Assembly (NCBI GenBank): GCA_964057225.1 | Contig: OZ059894.1 | Coordinates: 16,522,476-16,586,475, forward strand | Length of the DNA: 64,000 nucleotides | Direction: 5' to 3' | Origin: Auanema rhodensis | Taxonomy: Eukaryota; Nematoda; Chromadorea; Rhabditida; Rhabditidae | Shown: positions 1 through 13,226 of the stretch, piece after piece | Numbering within the stretch: the first letter of the stretch is position 1 | How the letters are laid out: the number at the start of each line of letters is the position of its first letter | The notes under the pieces: model-generated | Database searches by the model: none | What the model was told of the DNA's origin: nothing | What the model saw: only the letters and a program-made list of their open reading frames with translations | Translations under genes and position numbers: made by a program

Positions 1-1
1 T

Positions 2-1238
<1,237 letters not shown>

Positions 1239-1420
1239 AATCAAAAATTATTTATAATATAGATATTAAGTTTTAAGAATAAGATGAATTATCAAAAATA
1301 AAGCAAACACCGAAATCTTATAATATATATTAATAAATACAGTTACGGATTCCCTTTCGTCAAATTAGTATTGCCTTTGCGATCTCTGCCAGAAACTTGA
1401 TATATAGCTAGAATGAATTG

Positions 1421-2230
1421 TTAAACGAATTGTGGGATACACAAACCTTGAATAATTCGAGCATGCTTTTCTGATGCATCCAGATGGGAAGAGGACTCGT
1501 GGATTTGTGTATCTTCAAGATCAAAAAAGGATTGTGTAGATTCAACGGAAAGACTAGTTGTCTGAATTTCATATATTGAAATAGTATTACGGTTAGCATT
1601 AACCTCTTCTGATGAATCATCGGAAGATGATTCTTTAGAGTCTTTAGAGTCTTTTGATTCTTTTGAATCTTTCAAGGAACTCAACTCTGTAGAATTCGCT
1701 GTTTTTTTTTCGTCTCTCTCCTCTTTCACGTCTTTCTGATCTTTTGAATCCTTTGGCTTTTCAACTTTATCAAAATCATGAGGAGCGGGAACTTCTTCAG
1801 CTTTTGGCGAGTTCATAACAAGAGAATTTCTTTGATGAATATCTCTTTGTGCCACTAAGTCTGTAAACAAAGTTGAGTCAAAAAGGTGTTCCGATCTTAC
1901 CTCCATATGCTGATCTATTGCCAATGTCAGTCCAACAAGCAACGAAGGTTGTAAATGTTAACCCTATAGCAAATGATATGCCCAATCCAAGCGCCCATGG
2001 ACTACAATATTAAATATTTCATTAGTTTGTCTGGAAAATCTTTACCTAAAAAAACCCCAGATCAGTTTCCCATCATCTAAATAAGCAGCTGGAGGTATAG
2101 CTTCTGTATCATTAAAAAGAACTTGACTGTGAACAGAAGTTGTCAATATGAATAAGAGAAATATCTAAACAAGATTATATAAAACAATAATTATTAATAT
2201 TTATTTAAACATTGCTGTAAAATTAACCAT
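1421..2230 (-). CDS. Type I single-pass membrane protein with Lys/Ser/Asp-rich tail
   Basis: I do not recognise the family. The spliced model starts at ATG (2230-2228), directly followed by a donor; the next exon completes a signal peptide (M-IFLLFILTTSVHS), then a short luminal part (QVLFNDTEAIPPAAYLDDGK). After a second intron comes one transmembrane segment (PWALGLGISFAIGLTF... to ...VACW). A 40-bp intron near 1873-1912 leads into a tail of about 150 residues. The tail is highly charged, with repeated KDSKES / KDQKDVKEE units and an SSSDDSSEE run, and ends IPQFV. The charged repeats look disordered and are probably cytoplasmic or phosphorylated. It is convergent with PEX6 and divergent from the kinase gene. 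Exon structure is supported by GT-AG borders and continuous frames; function is unknown. Confidence 0.6.
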
Positions 2231-2667
2231 CTTTGACAGGCCGCTTCAAATACAAAATTGATCAAAAATAAAGCTAAAGAGTGAAGCATCCTTTGTCATC
2301 CTGATATTAATTGTAATTAAGAATTAGCATATGAGATCTTAAACCGTATTCTAATTTATTTTTTAAATTTTCATATTAAATTAGACATTAAAAAAAAATT
2401 GTTTTATCTTTTGAAACATATATGTTTTTTTTTTGGAAAAAAATTATTTTTTTTTCGGAATTGCAATAAAACTGAATACTTATCAATTAATTAAAATATA
2501 TTTTTTTGGATATAAAAGCTCTGAGAGACATTAACTTAAAAGCTTATTGGTATTAATGTTTCGATTACCTTTCTTTATTTTCCTCTAATTCCAAAAATTA
2601 CGTGATTTTCACTTATTATTTTGTAAGCGTTAAGCTTTGAAAGCGGCTGTTTTCTTTGCCTCTGAAA
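2231..2667. promoter_or_regulatory. Shared intergenic region between divergent genes
   Basis: This 437-bp very AT-rich stretch with poly-T and poly-A runs separates two divergent start codons, those of the membrane protein (-) and the TTBK-like kinase (+). It must hold both promoters. No TATA box or binding site can be assigned with confidence, and no RNA gene was seen. Confidence 0.4.
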
Positions 2668-3985
2668 ATGAGCAATGAAGCGCTGAAGCTGCATCCAGGA
2701 CAATCAGTAGGCTATATTTTAATAATCTCCCAAATAGAAATACTTAAATATACAATTTGCATCTTCTTATTATTAATAGGTGGAACGATGGATGATTGAC
2801 AAAAAGTTAGGTGAAGGTGCCTTCGGCGCTGTATATCAGGTCAGAGATCCCACTGGCTCTTACGCTCTAAAAATTGAAAGTGCTCATGCTAAGTACCAGG
2901 TTATTAAACCAAAATTCTTTTCAATGTAATAAGAAAAACTTAGACTTTAAAAATGGAAGTGCACGTTTTAACAGAATTGACAAGCAAAAATAGGCATTTC
3001 GTCAGGTATTATATTAATTATCGCTTATGTGGCAACTGAACTTTCAAGAATATTGGATAGAGGACGCTTTGGTGCATTTAATTATGTAGTTATGACCCTT
3101 GTTGGTAAATCGTTACACGATTTGAGGTAACAATCTCTTTATTGCTATCATCGAATATATTTTACATCATCAAGAAAAGAAACGACTTCTCAACATTTTT
3201 CTTTGCCTTGTGCCATTGGAGTAGGAATTCAAACATTGGAAGCTGTTCAGGATTTGCATGAGATAGGGTATTTACACAGGGATTTGAAACCTGCAAATTA
3301 TTCCATCGGTCGCGTTGAGATTGGGGAACTGCGAAAAATATATATTCTTGATTTTGGAATGTGTCGAAAATTCATAAGTGATGATGTACCATATTTCAAA
3401 AGATCTGAACATAGAAAAACTGTTTGAGGGAGTTATTAGAAGACCCCGGGCCCAGGCAGGATTTCGAGGCACTGCACGATATGCTTCTCTCGCATGCCAT
3501 TTGAACCAAGATTTGTCCAGGTCTTGAATTTTTTATATTACAAAACAGCAAGTATTTATAGAAAGGATGATGTTGAAAACTGGCTGTATATGCAAATTGA
3601 AATGACGATAGGTAGATTACCTTGGAAAAATGTGAATGATATCGGTCAAGTCTGTTTATATAAAGAATTTACTGTTCAACATCAAGTTTATAGATTGGAG
3701 AATATAAAAAAAGATGTCGACATTTGCCAGGAATAAATGAGCTATTTCCCTCGAATTGTCCCCAGGAATACAGGTGTCAAAAACTTTAGCATCAGAATTT
3801 ACACTAGATTACAGAACCATGATGCACTTGCTGGACGAAACGGATTATTATGCTACGCCACCATATCAAGCAATATTTCAAGTGAGACTCTGGATACTTT
3901 CAATTATAATTATTATTTACAGATGCTACGTAACATATTGGCTCGAACAGGCAGATCAGAATTTCCTTATGATTGGGAACGATGA
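2668..3985 (+). CDS. TTBK-like protein kinase of the casein kinase 1 superfamily
   Basis: A Ser/Thr kinase of the tau-tubulin-kinase-like branch of CK1, a group greatly expanded in nematodes. The spliced model begins MSNEALKLHPGQS and contains, in order: glycine loop LGEGAFGAVYQV, the ATP lysine in YALKIE, FNYVVMTLVGKSLHDL, catalytic loop LHRDLKPANY, DFG motif YILDFGM, the activation segment RAQAGFRGTARYASL, RKDDVENWLYMQIEMT and LPWKN, and a short lobe ending PYDWER. All catalytic residues (K, HRD Asp, DFG Asp) are present, so it should be active. Length is about 300 residues with almost no C-terminal extension, as in the small nematode members. Introns are tiny; one is only 32 bp (3758-3789). 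It ends about 270 bp before the convergent VPS54 gene. Family is certain; the exact orthologue is not. Confidence 0.85.
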
Positions 3986-4251
3986 AAAAAAATAATTGTT
4001 TATATGAATATTATATCTCCAAAACAACCGTACGCGAATCAAATTATATTGTTATTATAAAAACAGTATATCACAATGAGAACTTATCACCATAAACATT
4101 AGGACCCAAAACATCTGAAGCTTGAAGGAATATTAGGGACTTAAGGCTCAAAAAAATAAATAAGGAATGTATTATTCAAGAGCTGATTACTCTCTTTGGT
4201 TATTTCCCGTAACTATATGACTGAAGCAAGGACTTGTTAAACATCAAATTC

Positions 4252-7200
4252 CTATTTTCCAAATATGACTTCATTTAAAGACTCTATTTCCATATCTTTG
4301 CAGCATTCCATAGCTCGAACACTGTTCGTATAGTATTGATAATCTTGACTGACAAACCTGAAAAATGAAAATTGCTATTAACAAAGTTTAAGTTTGCCAC
4401 ACCCGTATGTTAATGTATCATGAGGTGTTATTCCTAATTTCGCAATTTGTTGTTTGACATGAATTTTGAAGTAACCATGGACTGTCTCGAACAAATTCTA
4501 AATGATAAAAATATACTATTAAAGAACAAATTAACTTTTAACCTTTATCTGATCACTTGGCATAACACCATGCATTCCATTATGGAACTTTTGAAGTTGT
4601 TTGCAAATTTGTTGAAAAGCTATTGAGGGTAAGCCACCTTTTACTTCCCACTTAAAAAACACAACTGAAGAACTAGAAAGGTAAATTACCGTATTGAGGA
4701 AATTCGATATATGATGGTCAATTACACTTGCCAATTTAGTTGAAATTTCATTAATATGATCTTTATAGTCCGTTTGAACCTCAAAGATTCAATTATTAAT
4801 ACGCCTAAATAAAAAAATTACTTGTTTGAAGTGACGCAGTCTGTGTTTTTGGTCTTCCTTTAAATTCGAATCAAGTTCTGAGACAACAATTGGAACAAAG
4901 TACAATACAAATTGAAGAGAACGAGATGTTAAGGCTTCAAATAAAGAACAATTTAGTAAACATTACAAAATTTGAATTCACCCAAATTTCGAACAGAAAT
5001 CGTCCGCAAACCAACTAAATGTAGGGCCCCAGTTCCCAATATAAGTTGGCAGCAACGACTAAATCTTGAAACTGAAGCAGATAAATTATAAATTGGTACC
5101 TATTGAAGCATTTTAAAAGTTCGATAATTCGAGATAAAATATCATCAGAAAACGAAGGTAATGAAGCTACACACTCTGCATAATCGGCAAGAATACGGAT
5201 GAACATCAAAGCAGATCTTAAAACCCAATAATAAAATGAAATCCAAATGAAAATACAATAATAAAATAATAATTAAATATTTACCCTACTACTACATATT
5301 CTTCATTATTTACAACTATAGAACTAGCAGGATTGCCTTTCTCAGATACTTGGACATTTCTCAGTAAATTCTGTAAGATTGAAAAAATGAAGAAATCTGA
5401 AGAAATAAAATTAATACCGTTTTAAAACAATTGTCAACAATTTCTTGGAAAACGGTAGGCACATCAGCAGCTTTCCAAAGTTCCATATCTAATACTTCCC
5501 TAGAACAAGAGGAATAGTTAAAGATAATTCCCTTTTCCAAATACCCAATTTTTGTACGTCTTTGATTGTGGAATTTGTCGATATATTCAAGGGAAAGTTT
5601 TTGAATACAAAGTGACAATGGGCTGGCAGGAATGCTCTTAAAAAAATAAATTTTTCCAAATGAAAATATTTCTTACTTGAACTTTATGCCATCCTTGTCC
5701 ACTACATTTCGTTTGGAAGTTACGAACATTTGCAATAACGTCCGCCAGTTGTGTTGGTGTTGTCGAATCATTAACAACATCTTTCATTCGGGCTTGTAAA
5801 AGTCGGCATATCCGTTGTTGTGAACAATGATAACCATACTCAGCAATTAATGAAATAGATCTTTTCAAGTGAAATATCGAGTGGATTTCCACAGCAATAA
5901 GAGCTGAAGGGTCATTCGACGGCCCACCAGCCGTATGTATATTCCGAGTTGTTGAATCCTCCTGAGATTTAAGAAAGTTTTAATTGAACGGAAGATTTTA
6001 ACTTACTCCAAGTTCACTAACCAAACTGGACTCTCCAACAATTATTTGACCATTGGTAGAAGTTCTTGCATTAGGTTCATTATTATCATTTGAAATTTTT
6101 TCCGACAGTTCCATCATTGTATCTTGTATTATCTGGATTTCCCATTATTTATTATTAAAACTTATTTTTATAGTACTTGTAATCGTTCGCAAAAACTGTA
6201 GAGAGCAGCCATAACGTTTTCAGTTGTATGAAGAAAATCCGAATACCCTAGCTTTCTAACGGGATCGCCTAGCTGACTGAAAACAATTTCATTGTTCTTG
6301 GAAAGTTCAAACATTTGACAACCTTAATGATGGGTCAAACTCTGTTAAATCCATTCCACTATCAACAACAATTTGCTTAACAACCTGAAAAATATTGTAA
6401 AACCCCGTAGTGTTGAATTTGTCTTACTAAACGCATGATGCCTTTAACGGCCTCTGCAATTTCAGTTCTCAACACATGAATAAATGAATATTTCCTAACT
6501 TGCATGAGTCCTAAAGTTATCGATGACAGTTCTCCCTATAATTTTAATGTTAAAAAGCTTTAGAAGATAATATAACCTCATATATAATATGTGTGCCTTC
6601 TTCTGGTTTGCCTGCAAACTCTTTTTGTATAACTTGGGCAAAATCTTCATGCATCATCTTTCCAATAACTCCATAAAGCTCATGAAGTTGAGAAGCAAGG
6701 TGTCTTAAAATGTGTAAATATGATTATCCATATATACAAAAGCTAAACCTAAAGCATTGAACCCCACTCAGCTCTGATTCTAGAACTTCTAAACTTGTTT
6801 CTATGCAATCTATGGCTTTTGGGTAGTCTGACTGATTTAACATCATTTGAACAGTTGCTTGTGCTTGCCTTAAGCAAGATATATCCTAAAAACAAAATAT
6901 TCTATACTTCGCTCAAGATATTATATTTACCTGAAGTCTCGATAGCATTTTTTGTTTTTGCTCTCGCTTTTCATAGAGTTTCATTATTTTACGGGTTCGC
7001 TCACATATCAGCTCAGAAACCGACTTGAGATTATTTCTATTTTGAAAAAAAATTAATACATGCTTAAAACTTCCAATGATACCTAACAGCTCTAATATCT
7101 GACATTGCCATTGTTAGATCTTCATGCAAACCTCCATAACTGTGTACCATCTTCCAAAATTCAGATGATTTCGAAACTAATTTTAATGCTAGCCGAGAAT

Positions 7201-10200
7201 CCACAACATCATGCATGGCTTCCAAACGAGAGTTTAACTGATCATAATCACGAAAACATCCCGGCTATAAAAATTGACAGTCAATAACCTCCTAAGCACC
7301 TAAAAAAAACCTTTTGTTCCGTTCTATCTGGTAGAACCACAGCTAATTTTCCACTTGTTGTGACAGTTAGTGGATCTTTTGTCTCCTTTTGAGGGTAAGT
7401 GAAAATGTCCGAGAATGTTAGCCCATGGGATAAAATAAAAGAAGGATCAACAAAAATCTGTAAAGAAGGAACATTTTTCAAAACTGAACACAACAACTGA
7501 ACCTAAATGGTTCAAATATTTTGAAATCAGAGAAGAGATAAGCAAAAGACAATAAACAAGCAACCACAAGGACATTAAACTTGCTTGAAGGCTTTAGCCA
7601 ATATATACTAAACAACACAACAACAGGTGCTCAGTTCTTTCTTATACTAGCTAGTAGCTGATCGGACCTGGATTTTTCTCTACTATTTTATTATTGCTAC
7701 CTATGAAGAACATTTTATGAATTTTCTAATGATTCTCAAATGTTGCAAATTATACTACAGGACCAACAACAACAGCAGCGAAATCGTGAAAAACGGTTAG
7801 TTTTAAACTTTTTTTTTTGTCTTCTTGTAGATGTAAAGTATTTGAAAAAATTAAAAAGGTCACTCACAGAAGGCAGGTCATCGACATCAGCTTTGTCTTC
7901 AGTGGCAGTCTGATGTCGAAGTAAAGCTTTTTTGGCTGCTTGATATTTCTTATAAGTCTAAGCAATTAAATTAAAATGCGAAAAATGCATTGAATAAACC
8001 TTTCCTGTACTTTTTATATAAGAGGTGAACTGTTGGGTGGTAACGGGGGGAATCAACCGTGATGGAGGAACAGAAGATGGAGATACAAATGAATCACCCC
8101 AATGTCGGGTAAAAAAGGTAGTAACTTCGCTTCGTTTTCGGCTAGGATCCGAAAGAACAGCTGATAGGTTCTGAGTGAAGCTGAAAACAATTGATTATTG
8201 AATGTTTGATTGTTTGAATATATATGTATATGATATAATTGAAAGTTTTGTCCATATTTTATTTCTGACTTTAAGATTTTCATAGAAAACTATTCAATGG
8301 TCAGAATTGAAATTTTTTCAAAGGATAATGCATTTAAGAGATACTATCACATTTACGAGAAAACTACGCAAACATCACATTTTATCATTAGGCATTGTCC
8401 ACCGCTGATATTAGAAGAAAGCGCATGCCCTTGGTAATACCCTATTTCCGACTGAAGTTCTCATATATTTACCTGATCCCTTACAGTTCATTCTAAAGCG
8501 GATGTTCCCAGAAGGTTAACCCATGTATGAAGTTTCCGTAACATTTAAAATATAATGAGTACTTTCATTTTTGTAAATATTACAATTGTAAGAAATTGAG
8601 TAATATATAGATCAGGAAAACAGGAAATTGAAAATGACTGTCTTGTCAAATGTTTCCAATTACTTAGTAGCTCATCATCAAGTTCCTCGAGTGTTAATAC
8701 TGTTGATCAGCATGTCAATTGGCTCTTGTAGATTACAATAACTAAATCATTAGATTGAAGACACAAATTTGACAAAAACATTAACGTCAAAAGTGTTTGG
8801 GCAGCGGAACAGGTTCTACTCTACAGCATTGGCCCTTATGTCTTCTCATTTTGTCTTACAGACTTATTGCGGTCGAGAGTTGAATGCCATTTAAGACAAG
8901 AATAGAGAAAAAGCAAGAAAATGAGAGAAATATACAGACTAGGGGGAAGTAAAAGAAAGAAAGAAAGAACAAAAGAGAGAGAGATAAGTAAGAAATACTG
9001 GAGGAGAAACTAGGAAGGTAGAGGAATTGAAAAAGGTTAGAGGGCGTCCCTTCGAACAGTCAAACTACTGAGACAAAGGTAGATTCTTTTTTTTTGATAG
9101 TTGAAACAGGTACATGGGATGGCGGTTGGCCATTCTGTCAAAGTCGCTCATGGTAGTCACATTATCAATCTTCAGCGGTCAGAGCTACCGCCTTTTTACA
9201 GTTACTTCTACGCTAACCTAAGATTGTCATTTTTATGCTTCTTTTTGATGTCGAATTTAAATTCTTTTCTATTCCTATGTACATGTGCTATTAACATATA
9301 ACAAGTTTGATTACAAGTGAATTTTTCTAATTGCAAATAAGAATAACAACCAAAACATGCTCGAGGCATTAAAGTCATTTTTGCGCTTGTTAGAACTCAT
9401 AACTATCAACCCTACATCAAGGAGTTGACCGTTTTTCATCGCTCTGTTTTATTTTCTGAATCAAAACTCCTTCATATTACAGATATCGCCCGCTGATGTC
9501 AAGAGGAGCTGATAAAGAAGACTCTCCTGAAAGTTCTTCTTTTAAAGAAGCCTGTTTCGGAGAAAAAGCCAGAAAATGGGCATTCTTCTTTATCATTGCT
9601 TTACTCGCCATCTTGACTATTAAGGATGTCATTGAGCTCGTAAGTTCTGATTTTTAATTTTCCTTTCTTACTTGTTCGCCAAATATTCCAACATTATTAT
9701 TGGATCAATTAGAAGAAACCGTGACCAATTATGCTGGGCCTTGATTGTAAAACCACGCAACCTCACTTTTTTCATTTATTAGAAAAAAACGCTCTTCAGG
9801 TTGCTGAATATTGTGAAAATCCAAAAGAATCAGACATCAATATAGTGTTCAATGAATCAATGAGCATGCCAAATATTACCTTCTGTATGTCTAGAAATCA
9901 AGCATGGAGTCATTTTAAAATCAATGCTAGTGCTCCTGCTGATGAATGGGACATGATTGTAGACGTAAGCTCATAAAATTACATATGAAAAATTTACAGT
10001 TCAACATTCTAGGAAGCGTTTTCGAACATGACTGATCATGATTCTTTCTTAACCTCGCTATGGGACTATCGCTTGGTAATGGAAGCCTATGATATGATTG
10101 CTACATACAACAGTATGGAACGAGAAACTACAGGTCATGGATCTGCCAGATCTATTGACGCGTTCCGTTCATTACCCAGACTTGCAGCTAAAAGAGCAAC

Positions 10201-12805
10201 ATTCAAGGTTAAAGATGAAAAAATGTTTAGACAAATACTTTCAATTTTTAGAAGTGGCATAACATTTTGGAAACTCGTAAAGTATCTTTTGCCGAGTTCA
10301 CGCAAAAAACAGGATCAGAAGTTCTTCGCCGATCGATGCAGCGTTTCGAAAGACAAACATTTGATCAAGACTTAGTTATCAAAACTAGTTTGAGAACATC
10401 ATGGATCTCTAATATGCAAATCTGTTATCAACCATTATTCCATGAGGAATATGCTATTAATGATCAAGTTAGCTTGAAGCAGAAGTACCAAGGTTTAATT
10501 TGGACGGTTTAGGGTAATTTCTTCACAATGCTTCTCTCCCACAATCAAGAAAATCTTGATGGAGTAGCTTTGGAATGTATGAGTGTTGATTTCCATGGTC
10601 GCCCATCTTCTCTTAACAGATTTATGGAAGGTAAAGGACGTGCTAAGGACGGTTTCACATCTGAGGTCAGTGTTACTGATGTGTACCTATTTTTCACTAA
10701 TTTTCTTTAAGCTTTGTGCCGGACAAAGACACGAAGTAACAGTTGAAGTAAGAGCCCTTTACGATATGCTTGAGAACGACGAAGAAGGAACAGCTTGTAA
10801 AGATCAAGAAGAAGGTGAAGATACAGAATTCGATTGTCGTTCCAGATGCAGAATGGAAATGATAAGAGTATGTTTCCGAAATGGTAAAATTGACTGAATT
10901 ACTATCTAATTTAGGGAATGTGTAACTGCACGGCCCATTCTCTTAGTTATTTAGCTGACGACTTAGATGATTTTCCCCTGTGTGACTATACTCAATGCGA
11001 AGTAGAGTATGTTTTAATTGAATAGATAAAAAACACTTAGTTGCTTTTCAATATTACAGTGTTCAAAGAGGAAACTATTCCGATTCTGAATGTTCCAACA
11101 AATGTCTTCGCGATTGTCATCAGATACGTTTTGATATTGACCACGAAGTTCAAGGAAAGATGGTTAGATCTGGTATGCTTCTTGATTTTTAAACTTAAAA
11201 AGACCACCAAACAAGAACGTAGCCAAATGGACGTTAATTAAGAAAAAAACAAAATGCATGTCTCGTTATTGATATATCTTCAATATTTCTATGACTGACA
11301 AAACTTCCAAAACACCTGTTCACAACTACGAAGCAAAAGCAAAATTGAAATTGAAATCAAGCCGAGAATAAAAAAATAATAAATAAAAATTTCTTAGATG
11401 AAAACTGCAATTAGCCACTGTCTGAAGCAGAATAAAACAAATCATATATTTACTCTGTTGATTTCAGATTTAACGCTTATTAATTTGAATTGGGGATCAT
11501 TCGAGTATCTTTCAATGGAGCAGCAATGGAAATATTCCGTAACAGCTTTTATTGCCGCACTAGGAGGATCTATTGGAATGTGGCTCGGACTTTCAATTCT
11601 TTCTCTAATTCAGGTTTAAGGCTTTATGACTATTTTAAACAAGGCGTAAATTTACAGGGAGGTACCTATTTGTACACATGGTGTACAAGAAAAGTGGTTA
11701 AGGAGAAGATTCTTAAAAAGCACAGCGCAACAGGTGGAGGGAAGAGACGTGATAGCAAGGTAAAACAGTTGACACATGACCAACGGGAAATAGTTTTTTT
11801 CCAATCACTTACATCTTTCAACTTCCTTTCTTTTAACGAAATTATCGACAACAATGTACACTGTCTTTCCTATCTTTCCATAGTACATTTCAGATATCAG
11901 ATTCAAATCCGGATAGAAAAGTAAGCAAAATTTCCATAGCAGCCAATCCTTTTGAGAGTCCGTTCACACTTGATGATGAAAAAAACGGGCAAGGACATAT
12001 CCATAAAGTAGGAACCCAAACTATTTAGTTATAGCTCTAACACAAGCTTTTCTTTTCATCTGTTCTATCTAGCTTTTAACCACATGATCACACAAAATTT
12101 TGAATTTTTTACACAGGAGAAAATAATATAGGAAACAGTTAATAAATTTCAGGGCCAGGTGCCGCTTCCAGGATATAGTCGCGACCCAAATCCAACCAAA
12201 ATTCAAGTCGACTAAAAAATCTCATTTTCACACCATAGCCAACGTGTACATAATCATTCCCCTTTACACAGATTACTTTAATCAGAACCCAATATGTGAT
12301 AATAAAGTGCCCAAAAAAATTAAAATAAAGAATTTATTAAATAAAACCAACCTGTTAATTGTAAACACTTTATCCTCAGATACAGATGAAGATACTTGAG
12401 GAGGTTCAACTACAAAGCGTTAAAATGTTTTCTTTTTTCAATTAATGGATATACCACAAGTATGAAATCGTCGTATGTGTGCTTCATAATCAACATCAGA
12501 AACACCTTCTAATGGTAGTTTTTGACATACATTGTTTTCGCCGTATCTAAAAAAACTGTTAACATGAAGAAACAATTGATCATCTTCTCACCTGCATACA
12601 AAAGATCCACCTTCTTTAGTTGAATGAACAACTCTTAAGTGACGGGCGAATTCAGCACCATCATAAAAATCAATCCTGGGAAAACAATAATCACATTCCC
12701 TGTAAAGAGACTAAAATTAACTAAAACATTAGGTCATGCAAACCGAGGATATCCTGGATCTCGAGGAGGAAAAGAAAACCCTTTACTAGTAGATACTTTT
12801 GACAT
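4252..12805 (-). CDS. VPS54: VPS54, GARP tethering complex subunit
   Basis: VPS54 is part of the GARP complex that tethers endosome-derived vesicles at the trans-Golgi. Segments match the human protein as I remember it: NLSAVLSDP and FFTRHWG near the start, FVDPSFILSHGLTFSDIF, DKFHNQRRTKIG with AADVPTVFQEIVDN, LADYAECVASLPSF, and IIELLKCFN in the C-terminal helical part. The last exon ends EVIFGK. More than 15 short exons span 8.5 kb. The first exons (12352-12805) encode two zinc-finger-like modules, CX2C-X14-HX4H and CX7C-X15-HX4H, joined to the conserved part across a 4171-bp intron (8181-12351). The frame closes with phase 2, completing a serine codon (AG|C). That intron holds a DEG/ENaC gene on the other strand. 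Divergent from INTS9. Some internal exon edges are not fixed. Confidence 0.88.
8181..9495. other. Noncoding part of the VPS54 intron upstream of the nested channel gene
   Basis: About 1.3 kb without coding signal. It holds a purine-rich tract at about 8885-9045 (repeated GAAA and GAGA units). It ends in a T-rich acceptor (TTACAG at about 9478-9483) thirteen bases before the DEG/ENaC ATG, which is the layout of a spliced-leader trans-splice site. It is probably the promoter region of the nested gene. Confidence 0.4.
9496..12215 (+). CDS. DEG/ENaC-family sodium channel subunit, nested in VPS54
   Basis: A degenerin/epithelial-sodium-channel subunit with two membrane segments and a large extracellular domain. 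The N-terminal exon gives SFKEACFGEKARKWAFFF, then TM1 (IIALLAILTIKDVIEL). Its donor (GTAAGT) joins an acceptor near 9800 to give VIEL-VAEYCENPK. The ectodomain has the post-TM1 motif MPNITFCMSRNQAW, a long finger/thumb region (RSMQRFERQTFDQDLVIKT, SVDFHGRPSSLNRFMEGKG) and the cysteine-rich part (FDCRSRCRME, MCNCTAHSLSYL, CSNKCLRDC). TM2 carries GGSIGMWLGLSILSLIQ, with the G-L-S filter triplet at the expected place. The cytoplasmic tail ends NPTKIQVD. The complete gene lies inside a VPS54 intron on the opposite strand. Likely neuronal or muscle; gating stimulus cannot be told. Exons around 10220-10290 and 10500 are uncertain. Confidence 0.85.
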
Positions 12806-13226
12806 TATATAATTTATATTATGAGCATATTCAACCTAAAAGGTCTAAGAATGATAAGAGAAAAATAGCAAGTAGACACTTATTTGATAAGAGTAGCAAA
12901 CAACACGTTTTTCTAAAACATCATACAACTTCAAAAAAAGAAAACTTTTTCAAAAAAGGAGAAAATTACTTAAAAAAATAAAAAAATAAAAATGAAACAC
13001 GCATGAACTCTAGATCATGCATGTACACTTCAGCAATGTAAATTAAACAATGAACGTGGAACTGCGCCCCAGCTGCAGATTCATCATGCACTGCCTGCGC
13101 AATTCTTTTTTTTGAATATTTCTGAAATATTGCAGCTTAGACATTGAGATTGAAGCTACAAATTAACATTGAGCGTTATCCTTCATGATTAAATATTAAA
13201 ATTAAGTGAAAGATTGAACTTTTACA
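12806..13226. promoter_or_regulatory. Bidirectional promoter region of VPS54 and INTS9
   Basis: The start codons of VPS54 (-) and INTS9 (+) lie 421 bp apart and face away from each other. Around 13000-13100 the base composition rises (a GC-richer run with CTGCGCCCCAGCTGCAG) and then hits a run of eight T at about 13107-13114. The GC-richer block could be a promoter core or a small RNA gene; I cannot decide between them. Confidence 0.4.

Noticed and set aside
9731-9803. Upstream extension of the DEG/ENaC second exon (MLGLDCKTTQ...)
   Set aside because: The frame VIEL-VAEYCENPK is restored by the acceptor TCTTCAG inside it, so this part is intronic.
12799-12981. Lysine-rich open frame overlapping the VPS54 start
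   Set aside because: AT-rich promoter DNA read by chance; no family features.
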